Below are positions 18,864-26,981 of a stretch of DNA of 64,000 nucleotides, one piece after another. How positions within the stretch are numbered: position 1 is the first letter of the stretch; each line of letters opens with the position of its first letter. Made by a program: the position numbers and the translations under genes. The stretch is taken from positions 1-64,000 of the forward strand of contig CAIMKZ010000106.1 of assembly GCA_903842065.1 (NCBI GenBank). Direction: 5' to 3'. This DNA is from an uncultured Acidobacteriaceae bacterium. GTDB lineage: Bacteria; Acidobacteriota; Terriglobia; Terriglobales; Acidobacteriaceae. Below the pieces are notes generated by a model. The model worked only from the letters and a program-made list of their open reading frames with translations, was not told where the DNA came from and did not search any database.

Positions 18864-19360
18864 GGTGCTTCCTTCAATTGTGTTTGCAGGCTTGCCCGTT
18901 TCAACTTCTGATCCGGACCGAGCTACTGCATTTTGTTGAACTTTCTGACATTAAATATCAGAAATAGTTTGTTGACTACACGGATGCTATTCTCTTCGTC
19001 GAAATGTCTAGGTTGTCCAGCAATCGGCCTGCGCTCATGCTCCACATTTCTGTTCGGTGGCCCAGGTGGCAGAATGTGGGCTTGACCCGGGCTAAGTGAC
19101 GCATATAGGCCGGTGATCTGTCCGCGCGGCTCGCGAGCTCATATCAAATTCCATATTCATTGGCTAGCAGTCCCCCTCACGGTTTTCGGGATGCAACTGA
19201 GACTGTTCGCTAGGCTCTTTTGAATCTTTGCAATCCGGATTCTGTATCCGTTCCATCTTTTTGAGTTGCAGTTGCAGCAGCGCAGTAATTGACTTTGATC
19301 GACTTAGCGAACACCCGTGATGCTTTGAGCACTTACTTCGCGCTTTTCTCGACTGCTCAG
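18864..19360 (-). other. long leader upstream of the wzc-like gene
   Basis: Nearly 500 bases without a convincing gene, between the WbpM-like and Wzc-like genes. It is rich in A+T and has inverted repeats: TTTCTGA/TCAGAAA at 18942-18964 and GTTCGCTA/TAGCGAAC at 19205-19212 and 19305-19312. The latter could close a stem of about 100 bases in the transcript. A promoter or RNA control element for the wzc-wza part of the operon is plausible; I found no standard riboswitch. Confidence 0.4.
18942..18964. promoter_or_regulatory. inverted repeat, possible operator
   Basis: TTTCTGA and TCAGAAA face each other across nine A/T-rich bases about 80-100 bases before the wzc-like start codon. TTTTGTTGA and GTTTGTTGA repeats flank it. 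It could bind a dimeric regulator or fold as a small hairpin. Function is not shown. Confidence 0.35.
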
Positions 19361-21394
19361 CTAGCCCTGATGCTTTGCGTCAGGCACTTGTACGGCATAT
19401 TCTTCGCACCCGTCCGGCGATTCGCCTTTGGCGTCCATCATCTGCAGCAATTCTCTTCTTGGCTGATACTCAGGGATTATTCTCTTCAACTCAGCCATAA
19501 GACGGGCCGTATCGCGGCTCTCCACTATATTCTTAAGCGCATCAATCAGAGCCAATGATCCGCTGAACCCAATTCCTCCGACGCAGCTATAACTTCGGAT
19601 CTTCTCGTGCGCGGTCATCACAAGAGTCTCATTATAGGCAGTAAGCTCCTCATACAGTTTTTCACCCGGCCGCAGCCCGGAATATTGTATCTGGATATCG
19701 ATATCCGGACGCAGGCCCGAGAGGATGATCATATCTCTGGCGAGATCGGTAATCTTAACCGGCTCTCCCATATCGAGAACGAAGATCTCCCCTCCCCTTC
19801 CTAAAGAGAAGGCCTGCAGTACCAGCTGGGAGGCTTCGGGGATGGTCATGAAATATCGGGTTATATCGGGATGCGTGACGGTAACAGGACCACCCTTGGC
19901 AATTTGCTCTCTAAAGATCGGAACGACGCTACCGTTACTGCCCAGTACATTTCCGAAACGCACGGAAACAAAGCGTGTCTCAAATTGATTATGGAGAGAC
20001 CCGGCCAATAATTCGGCGACTCGCTTGGTTGCGCCCATCATGCTTGTGGGCCGTACAGCCTTGTCTGTCGAGATCATGACAAAGTCTTCTACGCCATATT
20101 TTGCCGATGTCATCGCTACGTTCCATGTGCCAAAAATATTGTTCTCGACCGCCGAGAAAACATGCCTTTCCATAAGTGGCACGTGCTTGTACGCAGCCGC
20201 GTGATATACCACCGAAGGCCTGTAGATTTTCAGCAGCCTTTCCAGGTCGTCTTGGCGGGTGACGTTGCCAATCTCGGGGTAGAACTTCAGATCGGCGCAG
20301 CTGTTCCTCAACTCGCGGTCGATGTGAAACATCGGCGTCTCTGCGATATCGAATCCCACCAATGCCGCTGGCTCAAACTGCGTAATCTGCCGGCAAAGCT
20401 CGCTTCCAATCGAGCCGGCCGCGCCGGTAACCAGAATCACTTTCCCTTTGATCTGGGCCCGAATTCCTTCCAGGTCCAGCTTGACCGGTTGCCGGCCCAG
20501 AAGATCGTCAACCGCGACCGGCCTGATTTGCTTACCCAAATCCGCGCCGACTATCAATTCCGCCAGACCAGGAACGGTCTTGTACTCCACTTCCGCATTC
20601 AGGGCAAAGCGCAGAATCCGCGCCATCTGCAGACCGGAGGCAGAGGGAATGGCGATGAGTACCTTTCTGATCCCGTACTTGGCAACCACCGCAGCAAGCG
20701 ATTCTCCCGGGCCAAAGATCGGCTTACCCTGCAGCACAAGGTGCGCCTTCGACAGATCGTCGTCGATGAACCCGATCACCTCACAGCCCAGCGATTGATT
20801 CTGGCGCAACTCCCAAAGCAGCGCCAAACCCGCCGCGCCGGCGCCATAGATCAGCGTGCGCGTTCGCTCTCCCCGGGACCGGCGCAGTTTTTCCGCGGTC
20901 ATAACTGCACGAACCAGGAAGCGCATTCCGATCGTCAGAAAGCATGCGAGCATGCAGTCAATAATCAATACCGACCGGGGCACTCGCGGCGCTCCGAAGA
21001 ACTGACCAAGCACTCCGGCAGAAACCAGCGATGCTGCTGTCAGAGTTGTCATGATGCGGATTGCGTCATGGGAAGAAACAAGCCTCCAGTTTCTTCTTTC
21101 CTGGCGTACAACCAGAAACGCAACACTTTGCACAAGCAGCCACACAAGGATCGCTGCCTTCATTGAGGCGCGATACATCGGTGGAACATTTCCATCAAAC
21201 CGCAGCTGAAATGCCAAGTATCCTGAGAGCGCAAATGCACCCCAATCCAACAGATACGCGACCGCACGTTGCTGTAGGACCTTCCAGTAAATTTGACTAT
21301 TCCCTGGGCGAATTGACACGATCTTCTCCTGCCTGGTTGCGCGGCTCATCTGTGGATTCTGGATGAACTGCAGAGAGACTACCCCGGCCAACAT
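19361..21394 (-). CDS. membrane sugar-nucleotide 4,6-dehydratase, WbpM/FlaA1 family
   Basis: A 677-residue protein with four N-terminal membrane helices (about 45-165), a first Rossmann-like domain (GAGAAG at 185-190) and a second SDR domain with NAD(P)-binding TGAAGSIG at 323-330. At 441-457, ISTDKAVRPTSMMGATK has Met in place of the usual SDR tyrosine (M453-x3-K457), as in WbpM-type dehydratases. These convert UDP-GlcNAc (or a related UDP-HexNAc) to the 4-keto-6-deoxy form at the inner membrane. With the second DegT aminotransferase it predicts a 4-amino-4,6-dideoxy sugar in the polymer. The ATG at 21394 has a weak ribosome-binding site; an ATG at 21349 is an alternative. Confidence 0.9.
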   Translation of the reverse strand: MLAGVVSLQFIQNPQMSRATRQEKIVSIRPGNSQIYWKVLQQRAVAYLLDWGAFALSGYLAFQLRFDGNVPPMYRASMKAAILVWLLVQSVAFLVVRQERRNWRLVSSHDAIRIMTTLTAASLVSAGVLGQFFGAPRVPRSVLIIDCMLACFLTIGMRFLVRAVMTAEKLRRSRGERTRTLIYGAGAAGLALLWELRQNQSLGCEVIGFIDDDLSKAHLVLQGKPIFGPGESLAAVVAKYGIRKVLIAIPSASGLQMARILRFALNAEVEYKTVPGLAELIVGADLGKQIRPVAVDDLLGRQPVKLDLEGIRAQIKGKVILVTGAAGSIGSELCRQITQFEPAALVGFDIAETPMFHIDRELRNSCADLKFYPEIGNVTRQDDLERLLKIYRPSVVYHAAAYKHVPLMERHVFSAVENNIFGTWNVAMTSAKYGVEDFVMISTDKAVRPTSMMGATKRVAELLAGSLHNQFETRFVSVRFGNVLGSNGSVVPIFREQIAKGGPVTVTHPDITRYFMTIPEASQLVLQAFSLGRGGEIFVLDMGEPVKITDLARDMIILSGLRPDIDIQIQYSGLRPGEKLYEELTAYNETLVMTAHEKIRSYSCVGGIGFSGSLALIDALKNIVESRDTARLMAELKRIIPEYQPRRELLQMMDAKGESPDGCEEYAVQVPDAKHQG

Positions 21395-21807
21395 GAAAAA
21401 CAGGTTGCATGGCCCTATTTGCCGGCATGTATCTGATCTTGGAACTCAACTCGGAGGTTTTTCTGTGTCGCGACGAGCGGTCAGCTCTTTCATGCCGCTT
21501 TTGTACAGCCTGCCGGTCGGGCAACAGTAGGTATCCAGCAGGTAGAGCCCCTATTGCGGGGCTGCGTTTCGGCACTCAAATTATATCCAGCCATCCCGCC
21601 GCTGTTCTGCCTGACCAGACCCCAACCGCGTGCAAGCGTTTGGATTGTTGCCATTCATCGCCGAATCGTAACGCCTGCGCACCCTTAATGCGCTGTTCCG
21701 TCCAGCCGGATAGACTTTTCCTGCATTTCGCCGCAAAGCAACTCCCTGCATCCGGCCGAGTTCGTTTCCTGCCTTACCACAGCCTCGCGCGCGGCCTCAC
21801 CTGCGCC
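21395..21807 (-). promoter_or_regulatory. structured leader upstream of the WbpM-like gene
   Basis: A gene-free stretch of 413 bases. On the minus strand a perfect TATAAT box lies at 21585-21580. Two strong hairpins follow at once: AGCCCC/GGGGCT at 21563-21546, then CCTGCTGG/CCGGCAGG (21542-21535 with 21516-21509). A transcript starting about seven bases after the box would have a leader of about 180 bases ending at the WbpM-like start. The -35 region is not convincing. It may be an internal promoter with an RNA regulatory element; I could not match it to a known riboswitch. Confidence 0.4.
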
Positions 21808-23163
21808 TCATCCCTGCACTATCTTTTCGCGGCCATTTTTGACCTTTCCGGTCGCGTTCCTTGTGTCCAGTACCATCTTGGAGTGCTCGACGATGAAATC
21901 GCAATCGAAGCAGTCGTGATCGGTCAGGATCAGCGCGGCATCGGCGTTAGCCAGTTCGGCAGCGGTCAATTCCCCTACCTCGCGCCCGGGCAGACCTCCA
22001 TAACGATGCGAGACATAGCCCGTGACGTAGGGATCGAAGTATGAGATCTCGGCGCCGCGGTCGGCCAGAATCTTCAGGATCTTGATGGCCGGTGACTCGC
22101 GGCAGTCATCTACGTTCTTCTTGTAAGCCAGACCCAGGGCCAATATCTTTGCGCCCCTCAGTGCCGTCTTTCTGTCCGACAATCCCTCCGCAAGGCGATT
22201 CACCACCTCGTAAGGCATGTCGGTATTTACCTCACCCGCCAACTCGATAAAGCGTGTCGTAAAGTCGAACTCACGCGCTTTCCATGACAGGTAGAAGGGA
22301 TCGACCGGAATGCAGTGCCCGCCCAGGCCGGGCCCCGGATAGAACGCCTGGAAGCCGAACGGCTTCGTCTTGGCAGCGTCGATCACCTCCCAAATATTCA
22401 GGCCCATCCTCTGGCACAGCATCTTAAGCTCGTTGACCAGGGCAATATTCACACAGCGGTAGATGTTCTCGAGTATCTTCGCCATTTCAGCCGCTTCGCT
22501 GGACGAGACTGGAACAATGCTGTCGAATACGCCGCTATAAAACGACTCCAAGGCTTGGCGCGAGGACGGATCGTTGGCGCCCACCACTTTTGGAATCGTC
22601 CTGGCAGAAAAGTCCGGATTGCCGGGATCCTCTCGCTCCGGCGAGTAACCGACGAACAACTCCTCGCCGATCTTCAAGCCAGACTGCTCGATAATGGGTA
22701 CAACCACCTCGGTAGTCGTGCCCGGATATGTCGTGCTCTCCAATATCACAAGCTGGCCCGCGCGGAGATGCGGCACAAGCGACTTGGCCGTCTCCCGTAC
22801 CGCGGTCAGATCGGGCTGACGTGTATTGTCGAGAGGCGTCGGAACACAGATGCTGATCGTATCCGCCTTCGACACCTGGGAGAAATCCGCGGTGGCGGTA
22901 AACTGGTCGCCCTGGCGCATTCCCTGAATCACCGCGTTCGGGAAATGCCGGATATAGCTTTCTCCCTTCATCAGCTTGTTTATCTTGGCTGCGTCGATAT
23001 CCAGCCCGAGAACGCGAATCCCCCTGGATGTGAACAGTTGAGCCAGCGGGAGACCTACGTATCCAAGGCCAACAACACCAGCAACCAGCTGCCGGTCCCT
23101 GGCCTTCTGCAAGAACTTTTCAAGATGAGAACTGCGTGTCGAATCTGCCATTGATATGTCCAT
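21808..23163 (-). CDS. wbpA: UDP-GlcNAc 6-dehydrogenase, WbpA-like
   Basis: A UDP-sugar dehydrogenase of about 451 residues. It has N-terminal NAD-binding VVGLGYVGLPLA, the central domain signature ILENIYRCVNIALVNE, and the catalytic cysteine in GPGLGGHCIPVDPFYLSWKA. The FTTRFIELAGEVN stretch after it is typical of WbpA, which oxidises C6 of UDP-GlcNAc to UDP-GlcNAcA, the first step towards diacetamido uronic acids. The products needed for the later steps are encoded in the same locus. ATG 23163 is preferred over an in-frame TTG at 23169; another ATG lies at 23151. Cytosolic. Confidence 0.88.
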   Translation of the reverse strand: MDISMADSTRSSHLEKFLQKARDRQLVAGVVGLGYVGLPLAQLFTSRGIRVLGLDIDAAKINKLMKGESYIRHFPNAVIQGMRQGDQFTATADFSQVSKADTISICVPTPLDNTRQPDLTAVRETAKSLVPHLRAGQLVILESTTYPGTTTEVVVPIIEQSGLKIGEELFVGYSPEREDPGNPDFSARTIPKVVGANDPSSRQALESFYSGVFDSIVPVSSSEAAEMAKILENIYRCVNIALVNELKMLCQRMGLNIWEVIDAAKTKPFGFQAFYPGPGLGGHCIPVDPFYLSWKAREFDFTTRFIELAGEVNTDMPYEVVNRLAEGLSDRKTALRGAKILALGLAYKKNVDDCRESPAIKILKILADRGAEISYFDPYVTGYVSHRYGGLPGREVGELTAAELANADAALILTDHDCFDCDFIVEHSKMVLDTRNATGKVKNGREKIVQG

Positions 23164-23260
23164 TGTCAATTTGATTAAGTGACGCCGCAGCGCCAGAATG
23201 ACTCTGCGTATAGAGCAAACTTCCTCACATGCAAGCGTGGCTACACGGGCCCCATACAGA

Positions 23261-23872
23261 CTATTGCCTCAGAGAACTCCTCATTGCCGGCTCATTTCGT
23301 CCGGCATAGGATGCCCGGTCCCTCACCGGCAACTCCGCCTCAACAGGCGAGACCATTGACGCAGGAACCTCGACCGCGATACTGCGCATCAGTTGCTCGA
23401 CCGTGACAATCACCCGGAGGCTGTTCTTGTTGCGAATCAGAACCCCCTCCATGCCGGTAAGCGGTCCGGAACAAATCAATACCCGCTGCCCGACTGTCAG
23501 CAGGGGATGAGGCTCGGCTACACCCTCGGCCACGCCACGCCGTAATGCCTCAATCGTTACCTCGGAGATCACCGCAGGCTCTCCGCCAGTACCCGACACC
23601 AGCGCCACAACCCCCGGTACGTCCAGAACCCGGCAACGATCCGTGCGGGCGATTTTGACAAATAGATAGCCCGTAAACAGCGGCAACTCCACTGTCACTC
23701 GCGACCCATCGCTCCACTTTCGATTTACTTTGTAAAGGGGAAGAAAACTCTCGATGCCGCGGTACTCAAAGTGCCGAGACACTGACTTCTCGTGTCGCGG
23801 ACTCGTGTACACAGCCAGCCAGTTGGCCGACTTCAACAGCTCGAGATTGGCGGGTTTTGAAGATCGGGTCAT
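23261..23872 (-). CDS. UpxY/NusG-family transcription antiterminator
   Basis: A 203-residue specialised NusG paralogue. The NGN domain covers about residues 15-115 (NWLAVYTSPRHEKSVSRHFEYRGIESFLP ... LFTGYLFVKI ... VPGVVALV), and a KOW domain about 122-170 (VGQRVLICSGPLTGMEGVLIRNKN). UpxY and RfaH-like proteins load on RNA polymerase in the leader of long surface-polysaccharide operons and suppress premature termination. It is the first gene of the 24-kb minus-strand operon, exactly where such regulators act in cis in Bacteroides capsule loci. A last 25-residue tail is basic and not part of either domain. Confidence 0.87.
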   Translation of the reverse strand: MTRSSKPANLELLKSANWLAVYTSPRHEKSVSRHFEYRGIESFLPLYKVNRKWSDGSRVTVELPLFTGYLFVKIARTDRCRVLDVPGVVALVSGTGGEPAVISEVTIEALRRGVAEGVAEPHPLLTVGQRVLICSGPLTGMEGVLIRNKNSLRVIVTVEQLMRSIAVEVPASMVSPVEAELPVRDRASYAGRNEPAMRSSLRQ

Positions 23873-24025
23873 GGGGGATAACCGTCAAATTTGGGTAAAG
23901 CTTCGCCGTCCTCACTTGGGTGGGGCTTTTTTCAGAACAAGGATACACGAACAGGCAAAACTACTGCCTTCTCGCTTGAAGCAGGTAGACGGCCCTTCAT
24001 ACCTCGGCTTATCGACCGGAACCCA

Positions 24026-24083
24026 AATAACCGCTAAACGGGCTATTCTGGTCCAATTTGGATGTTCTCAATAAACCGCTAAA
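24026..24083 (-). promoter_or_regulatory. direct repeats and palindrome in the operon leader
   Basis: Two near-identical copies of AATAAmCCGCTAAA (24025-24038 and 24070-24083) lie 45 bases apart, with a perfect palindrome TCCAATTTGGA (24052-24062) between them. All lie just downstream of the candidate promoter of the antiterminator gene, so they would be transcribed at the beginning of the operon RNA. They could be repressor sites or a loading site for the NusG-like protein. No classical ops/JUMPstart element was seen. Confidence 0.4.
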
Positions 24084-24086
24084 GAA

Positions 24087-24114
24087 ACTATAACAGTCGA
24101 GTGTGAATAATCAA
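24087..24114 (-). promoter_or_regulatory. candidate sigma-70 promoter of the polysaccharide operon
   Basis: On the minus strand TTGATT (24114-24109) and TATAGT (24092-24087) are separated by 16 bases. This gives 4/6 and 5/6 matches to the sigma-70 consensus. Transcription would start near 24080 and leave an untranslated leader of about 210 bases before the UpxY-like gene. Confidence 0.45.
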
Positions 24115-24612
24115 CAAACAACACCACTTCCGCAAGGAATCTGTCCAAACAACTGACAAGACTGTCATGTCCTCTTAGGCCACTGGCATCTCTATATGTC
24201 ATGCTTCTCATTCTTAGATGCGGCAAACCGTTCGGAAGTTCGTTCAATTTGCGTATCGCCATCTGAATAGACGATATACACGCTGTCCGAAACTCAGGTA
24301 CTACCGAATATCTCCGGTATCGCCTCGGCGTCCGAACCCGGCTGCACCCCTAAGCCTCCTTCTACGGGCTTCTGAACCCGCCCTCAAACAAGTACATCGG
24401 ACAGAAGATAATCTTCATTAGCCGCCCGGCTTGCTCAGTTCAACGAGGGTAACGTCTCAAACGGCTCTTTCCGGTCTACCGGCATCCTGCGGCGAGAGAC
24501 CCCGGCTCGGAGCGTTCGCACCCCCGAAAATGCAAGCGCTTCGTTTGGCGCCAGACACTGCATCGCCCGCGTACACCCATACGCATCTCCCACATCACGC
24601 TTCGGGAATAGA

Positions 24613-25776
24613 ATGGCAATGGGAGAAACCAAATTGACCGCCCATATTTACATGGATGCCAATGCCACGACACCTCTGGCACCTGAGGTCTTTCAGGCCA
24701 TGCGCCCATACTGGATCGACCAGTTCGGCAACCCTTCCTCGATCCACATGCAGGGCCAACAGGCCCACTCCGCCATAGACCAGGCCAGAGAATCCGTCGC
24801 GGCGCTGTTCGCCTGCGGCGAGGCCGATGTCATCTTCACCGGCGGCGGTACCGAGGGCGACAACTCCGCCATCTTCGGTATGATGCGCACGGGCGACCAC
24901 CTCATCACCACCTCCATCGAGCACCGGGCCGTCCTTCAGCCGGCCGAGAGGCTGGCCGCGCGCGGTGTGGACGTCACCTATATTGATCCGCAGCCCAAAG
25001 GTGCAATCTCAGCAGAGGCGGTCCGCGCGGCGATCACACCCCGCACCCGGTTGATCAGCGTGATGCTGGCCAACAACGAGACTGGCGTATTGCAGCCCGT
25101 CGAAGAGATCGGCAGGATCGCGGCCGAAGCCGGCGCATACTTCCATACCGATGCCGTACAGGGCGCAGGCAAGGTGCACCTCGATGTCAATCGCATCGGC
25201 TGCCACCTGCTCACCGTCAGCGGCCACAAGTTTCACGGCCCCAAGGGCGCGGGCGCCATGTACGTCCGCCCAGGCACACCCATCGAGCCGTTCATCCTGG
25301 GCGGCAGCCACGAGCGCCGGCTGCGCGCCGGAACGGTAAACGTTCCCGCCGTCGTCGGACTCGCCAAGGCCGCCGAACTGGCCCTCGCCAGCCTCACCGA
25401 CGGCACTGAACAACGCCTTGTCCGTCTGCGTAACCGCCTGGAATCCGGCCTCCTCGCCATCGACGGAGCCGCGGTCAATGGAGCCGGCGCGCCCCGAACG
25501 GCAAACACCACAAACATCCGATTCGACGAAGTCGATGGCGGAGCGCTAATGATCGCCCTCGACCTCAAGGGTCTTGCCGTGAGCGGAGGTTCGGCATGCC
25601 ACTCCGGCGCCGTCGAGCCCAGCCATGTGCTCTCGGCCATGGGCCTCGATAAGCACGCCGCCAACTCGAGCATCCGTTTCAGCCTGCTGCGCACCGCCAC
25701 GGATGAAGACGTGGATCGCGCGCTCGATATCATCAGCGAGGCCGTAAAAAAACTGCGGTCCCTGGCGCCGGCCTAA
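24613..25776 (+). CDS. cysteine desulfurase (IscS/NifS family)
   Basis: A 387-residue PLP enzyme that takes sulfur from cysteine as a persulfide. The PLP lysine is K206 in SGHKFHGPKG; the aspartate/glutamine pair is in HTDAVQ; the persulfide cysteine is C329 in SGGSACHSG. The start MYMDANATTPLAPEV-like segment is typical of the family. The length and SACHSG loop fit group I enzymes. The tRNA thiolase gene mnmA follows 24 bases after it, so this enzyme probably supplies its sulfur, as IscS does in other bacteria. No iron-sulfur scaffold gene is adjacent. ATG at 24613 gives the longest sensible N-terminus; ATG at 24619 is possible. Confidence 0.92.
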   Translation: MAMGETKLTAHIYMDANATTPLAPEVFQAMRPYWIDQFGNPSSIHMQGQQAHSAIDQARESVAALFACGEADVIFTGGGTEGDNSAIFGMMRTGDHLITTSIEHRAVLQPAERLAARGVDVTYIDPQPKGAISAEAVRAAITPRTRLISVMLANNETGVLQPVEEIGRIAAEAGAYFHTDAVQGAGKVHLDVNRIGCHLLTVSGHKFHGPKGAGAMYVRPGTPIEPFILGGSHERRLRAGTVNVPAVVGLAKAAELALASLTDGTEQRLVRLRNRLESGLLAIDGAAVNGAGAPRTANTTNIRFDEVDGGALMIALDLKGLAVSGGSACHSGAVEPSHVLSAMGLDKHAANSSIRFSLLRTATDEDVDRALDIISEAVKKLRSLAPA

Positions 25777-25800
25777 CCCCGCCAGCACCGCTAACTCCGC

Positions 25801-26943
25801 TTGAAAACAGCACAGGAGTCAGTTATCGCCGAACCATCCACCATCGCCGTCGCCATGTCCGGAGGGGTCGACTCCTCGACGGTTGCGGCTATACTTGCCC
25901 GCGACCGCGGCGATACCGTAATCGGCCTCACCTTGCAGCTCTGGAATCAGAACCGCCTCGCCGGCCATCCCGGCATTCCCGACACGCCGAAGGCCGGACG
26001 CTGCTGCTCGCTCGACGATGTCTACGACGCCCGCCGCGTCGCCGTGCAACTTGGCATCCCTTATTACGTCGTAAACCAGGAAGATCGCTTTGAGCAGGAC
26101 GTCGTCCGACCCTTCGTCGAGGAGTACCTCGCCGGGCGGACCCCCATCCCCTGCTCGCTCTGCAACAACCACCTCAAGTTCGACCAGCTCCTCAAAACCG
26201 CCCGCTCCATCGGCGCCGACTCCATCGCAACAGGCCACTACGCTGTAAACGAGTTCGACCCGGTCCGCGGACGCTGGCTCCTCAAGCGTCCCGCCGATCT
26301 GGCCAAGGACCAGACCTACTTCCTCTTCGGACTCACCCAGGACCAGCTCGCCCACACCCTCTTTCCCCTCGGCCACATGACCAAGCCCGAGGTTCGCGAG
26401 GCCGCACGCCGCCATGGCCTCCGCCTCGCCGAAAAGCCCGACTCCCAGGAGATATGCTTCATCCCCAACGGCGACTACAAGCAGTTCATCGCCGCCTACC
26501 TCACCGAGCAGGGCCGCCCCATCCCCGACACCGCGGGCGAAATGGTATCCGCTGACGGCAAAGTCCTCAGCCACCACGACGGCATCGAAAACTTCACCAT
26601 CGGCCAGCGCAAAGGCCTGGGAGTCCCGTCACCCTCCCCGCTCTACGTCATCCATATCGACCCGGCCAGCCATCGAGTTACGGTGGGAGACGACGCAGAT
26701 CTCACTACACGCACCCTGCGCGCCCGGCAACTGAACTGGATATCTGTCCCTTCGCTCGCCGGCCCCATGCGCGTTCGCGCCAAGATCCGCCACCGGCATG
26801 AGCCGGCCTGGGCCACCATCGAGCCAGTGGAAGACAACAAGGTGCTCGCCACATTCGACGAGCCGCAGCGAGCCGTCACTCCGGGGCAGTCGGTGGTCTT
26901 CTACGATGGCGATGAGGTCGTCGGCGGCGGATGGATCTACTGA
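25801..26943 (+). CDS. mnmA: tRNA-specific 2-thiouridylase MnmA
   Basis: A 380-residue enzyme that thiolates U34 of tRNA Lys, Glu and Gln. It has the PP-loop ATP site AMSGGVDSS at 18-26, the nucleophile C118 in PCSLCN and the second catalytic C219 in SQEICF, with the C-terminal beta-barrel domain (GLGVPSPSPLYVIHID). The start is a TTG at 25801; the only nearby ATG (25855) falls inside the PP-loop strand and would remove an essential part of the fold. It follows the cysteine desulfurase gene, and the pair makes a short sulfur-relay operon. Confidence 0.95.
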   Translation: MKTAQESVIAEPSTIAVAMSGGVDSSTVAAILARDRGDTVIGLTLQLWNQNRLAGHPGIPDTPKAGRCCSLDDVYDARRVAVQLGIPYYVVNQEDRFEQDVVRPFVEEYLAGRTPIPCSLCNNHLKFDQLLKTARSIGADSIATGHYAVNEFDPVRGRWLLKRPADLAKDQTYFLFGLTQDQLAHTLFPLGHMTKPEVREAARRHGLRLAEKPDSQEICFIPNGDYKQFIAAYLTEQGRPIPDTAGEMVSADGKVLSHHDGIENFTIGQRKGLGVPSPSPLYVIHIDPASHRVTVGDDADLTTRTLRARQLNWISVPSLAGPMRVRAKIRHRHEPAWATIEPVEDNKVLATFDEPQRAVTPGQSVVFYDGDEVVGGGWIY

Positions 26944-26981
26944 TTTGAACTGGAACCGCAGCCAGGATGCGGCTTCTGATT

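Larger units (their letters stand above)
23873..24612. other. 740-base divergent control region
   Basis: No gene was recognised between the antiterminator gene and the cysteine desulfurase gene. The part next to the polysaccharide locus (23.9-24.2 kb) is A/T-rich and holds a candidate promoter and repeats described separately. The part next to the desulfurase gene (24.3-24.6 kb) has the G+C-rich composition of the right-hand genes, so the boundary of the polysaccharide locus probably falls inside this region. Confidence 0.5.

Noticed and set aside
21395-21600. Cyclic di-GMP (GEMM) riboswitch before the WbpM-like gene
   Set aside because: A short ACGCAG next to a G+C hairpin recalls GEMM, but the upstream GGCAAACC element and the receptor pairing are missing. 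It is kept only as an unknown structured leader.
23873-24080. ops/JUMPstart element for the antiterminator
   Set aside because: I looked for GGCGGTAGCNT-like sequence in the leader on the minus strand and found none.
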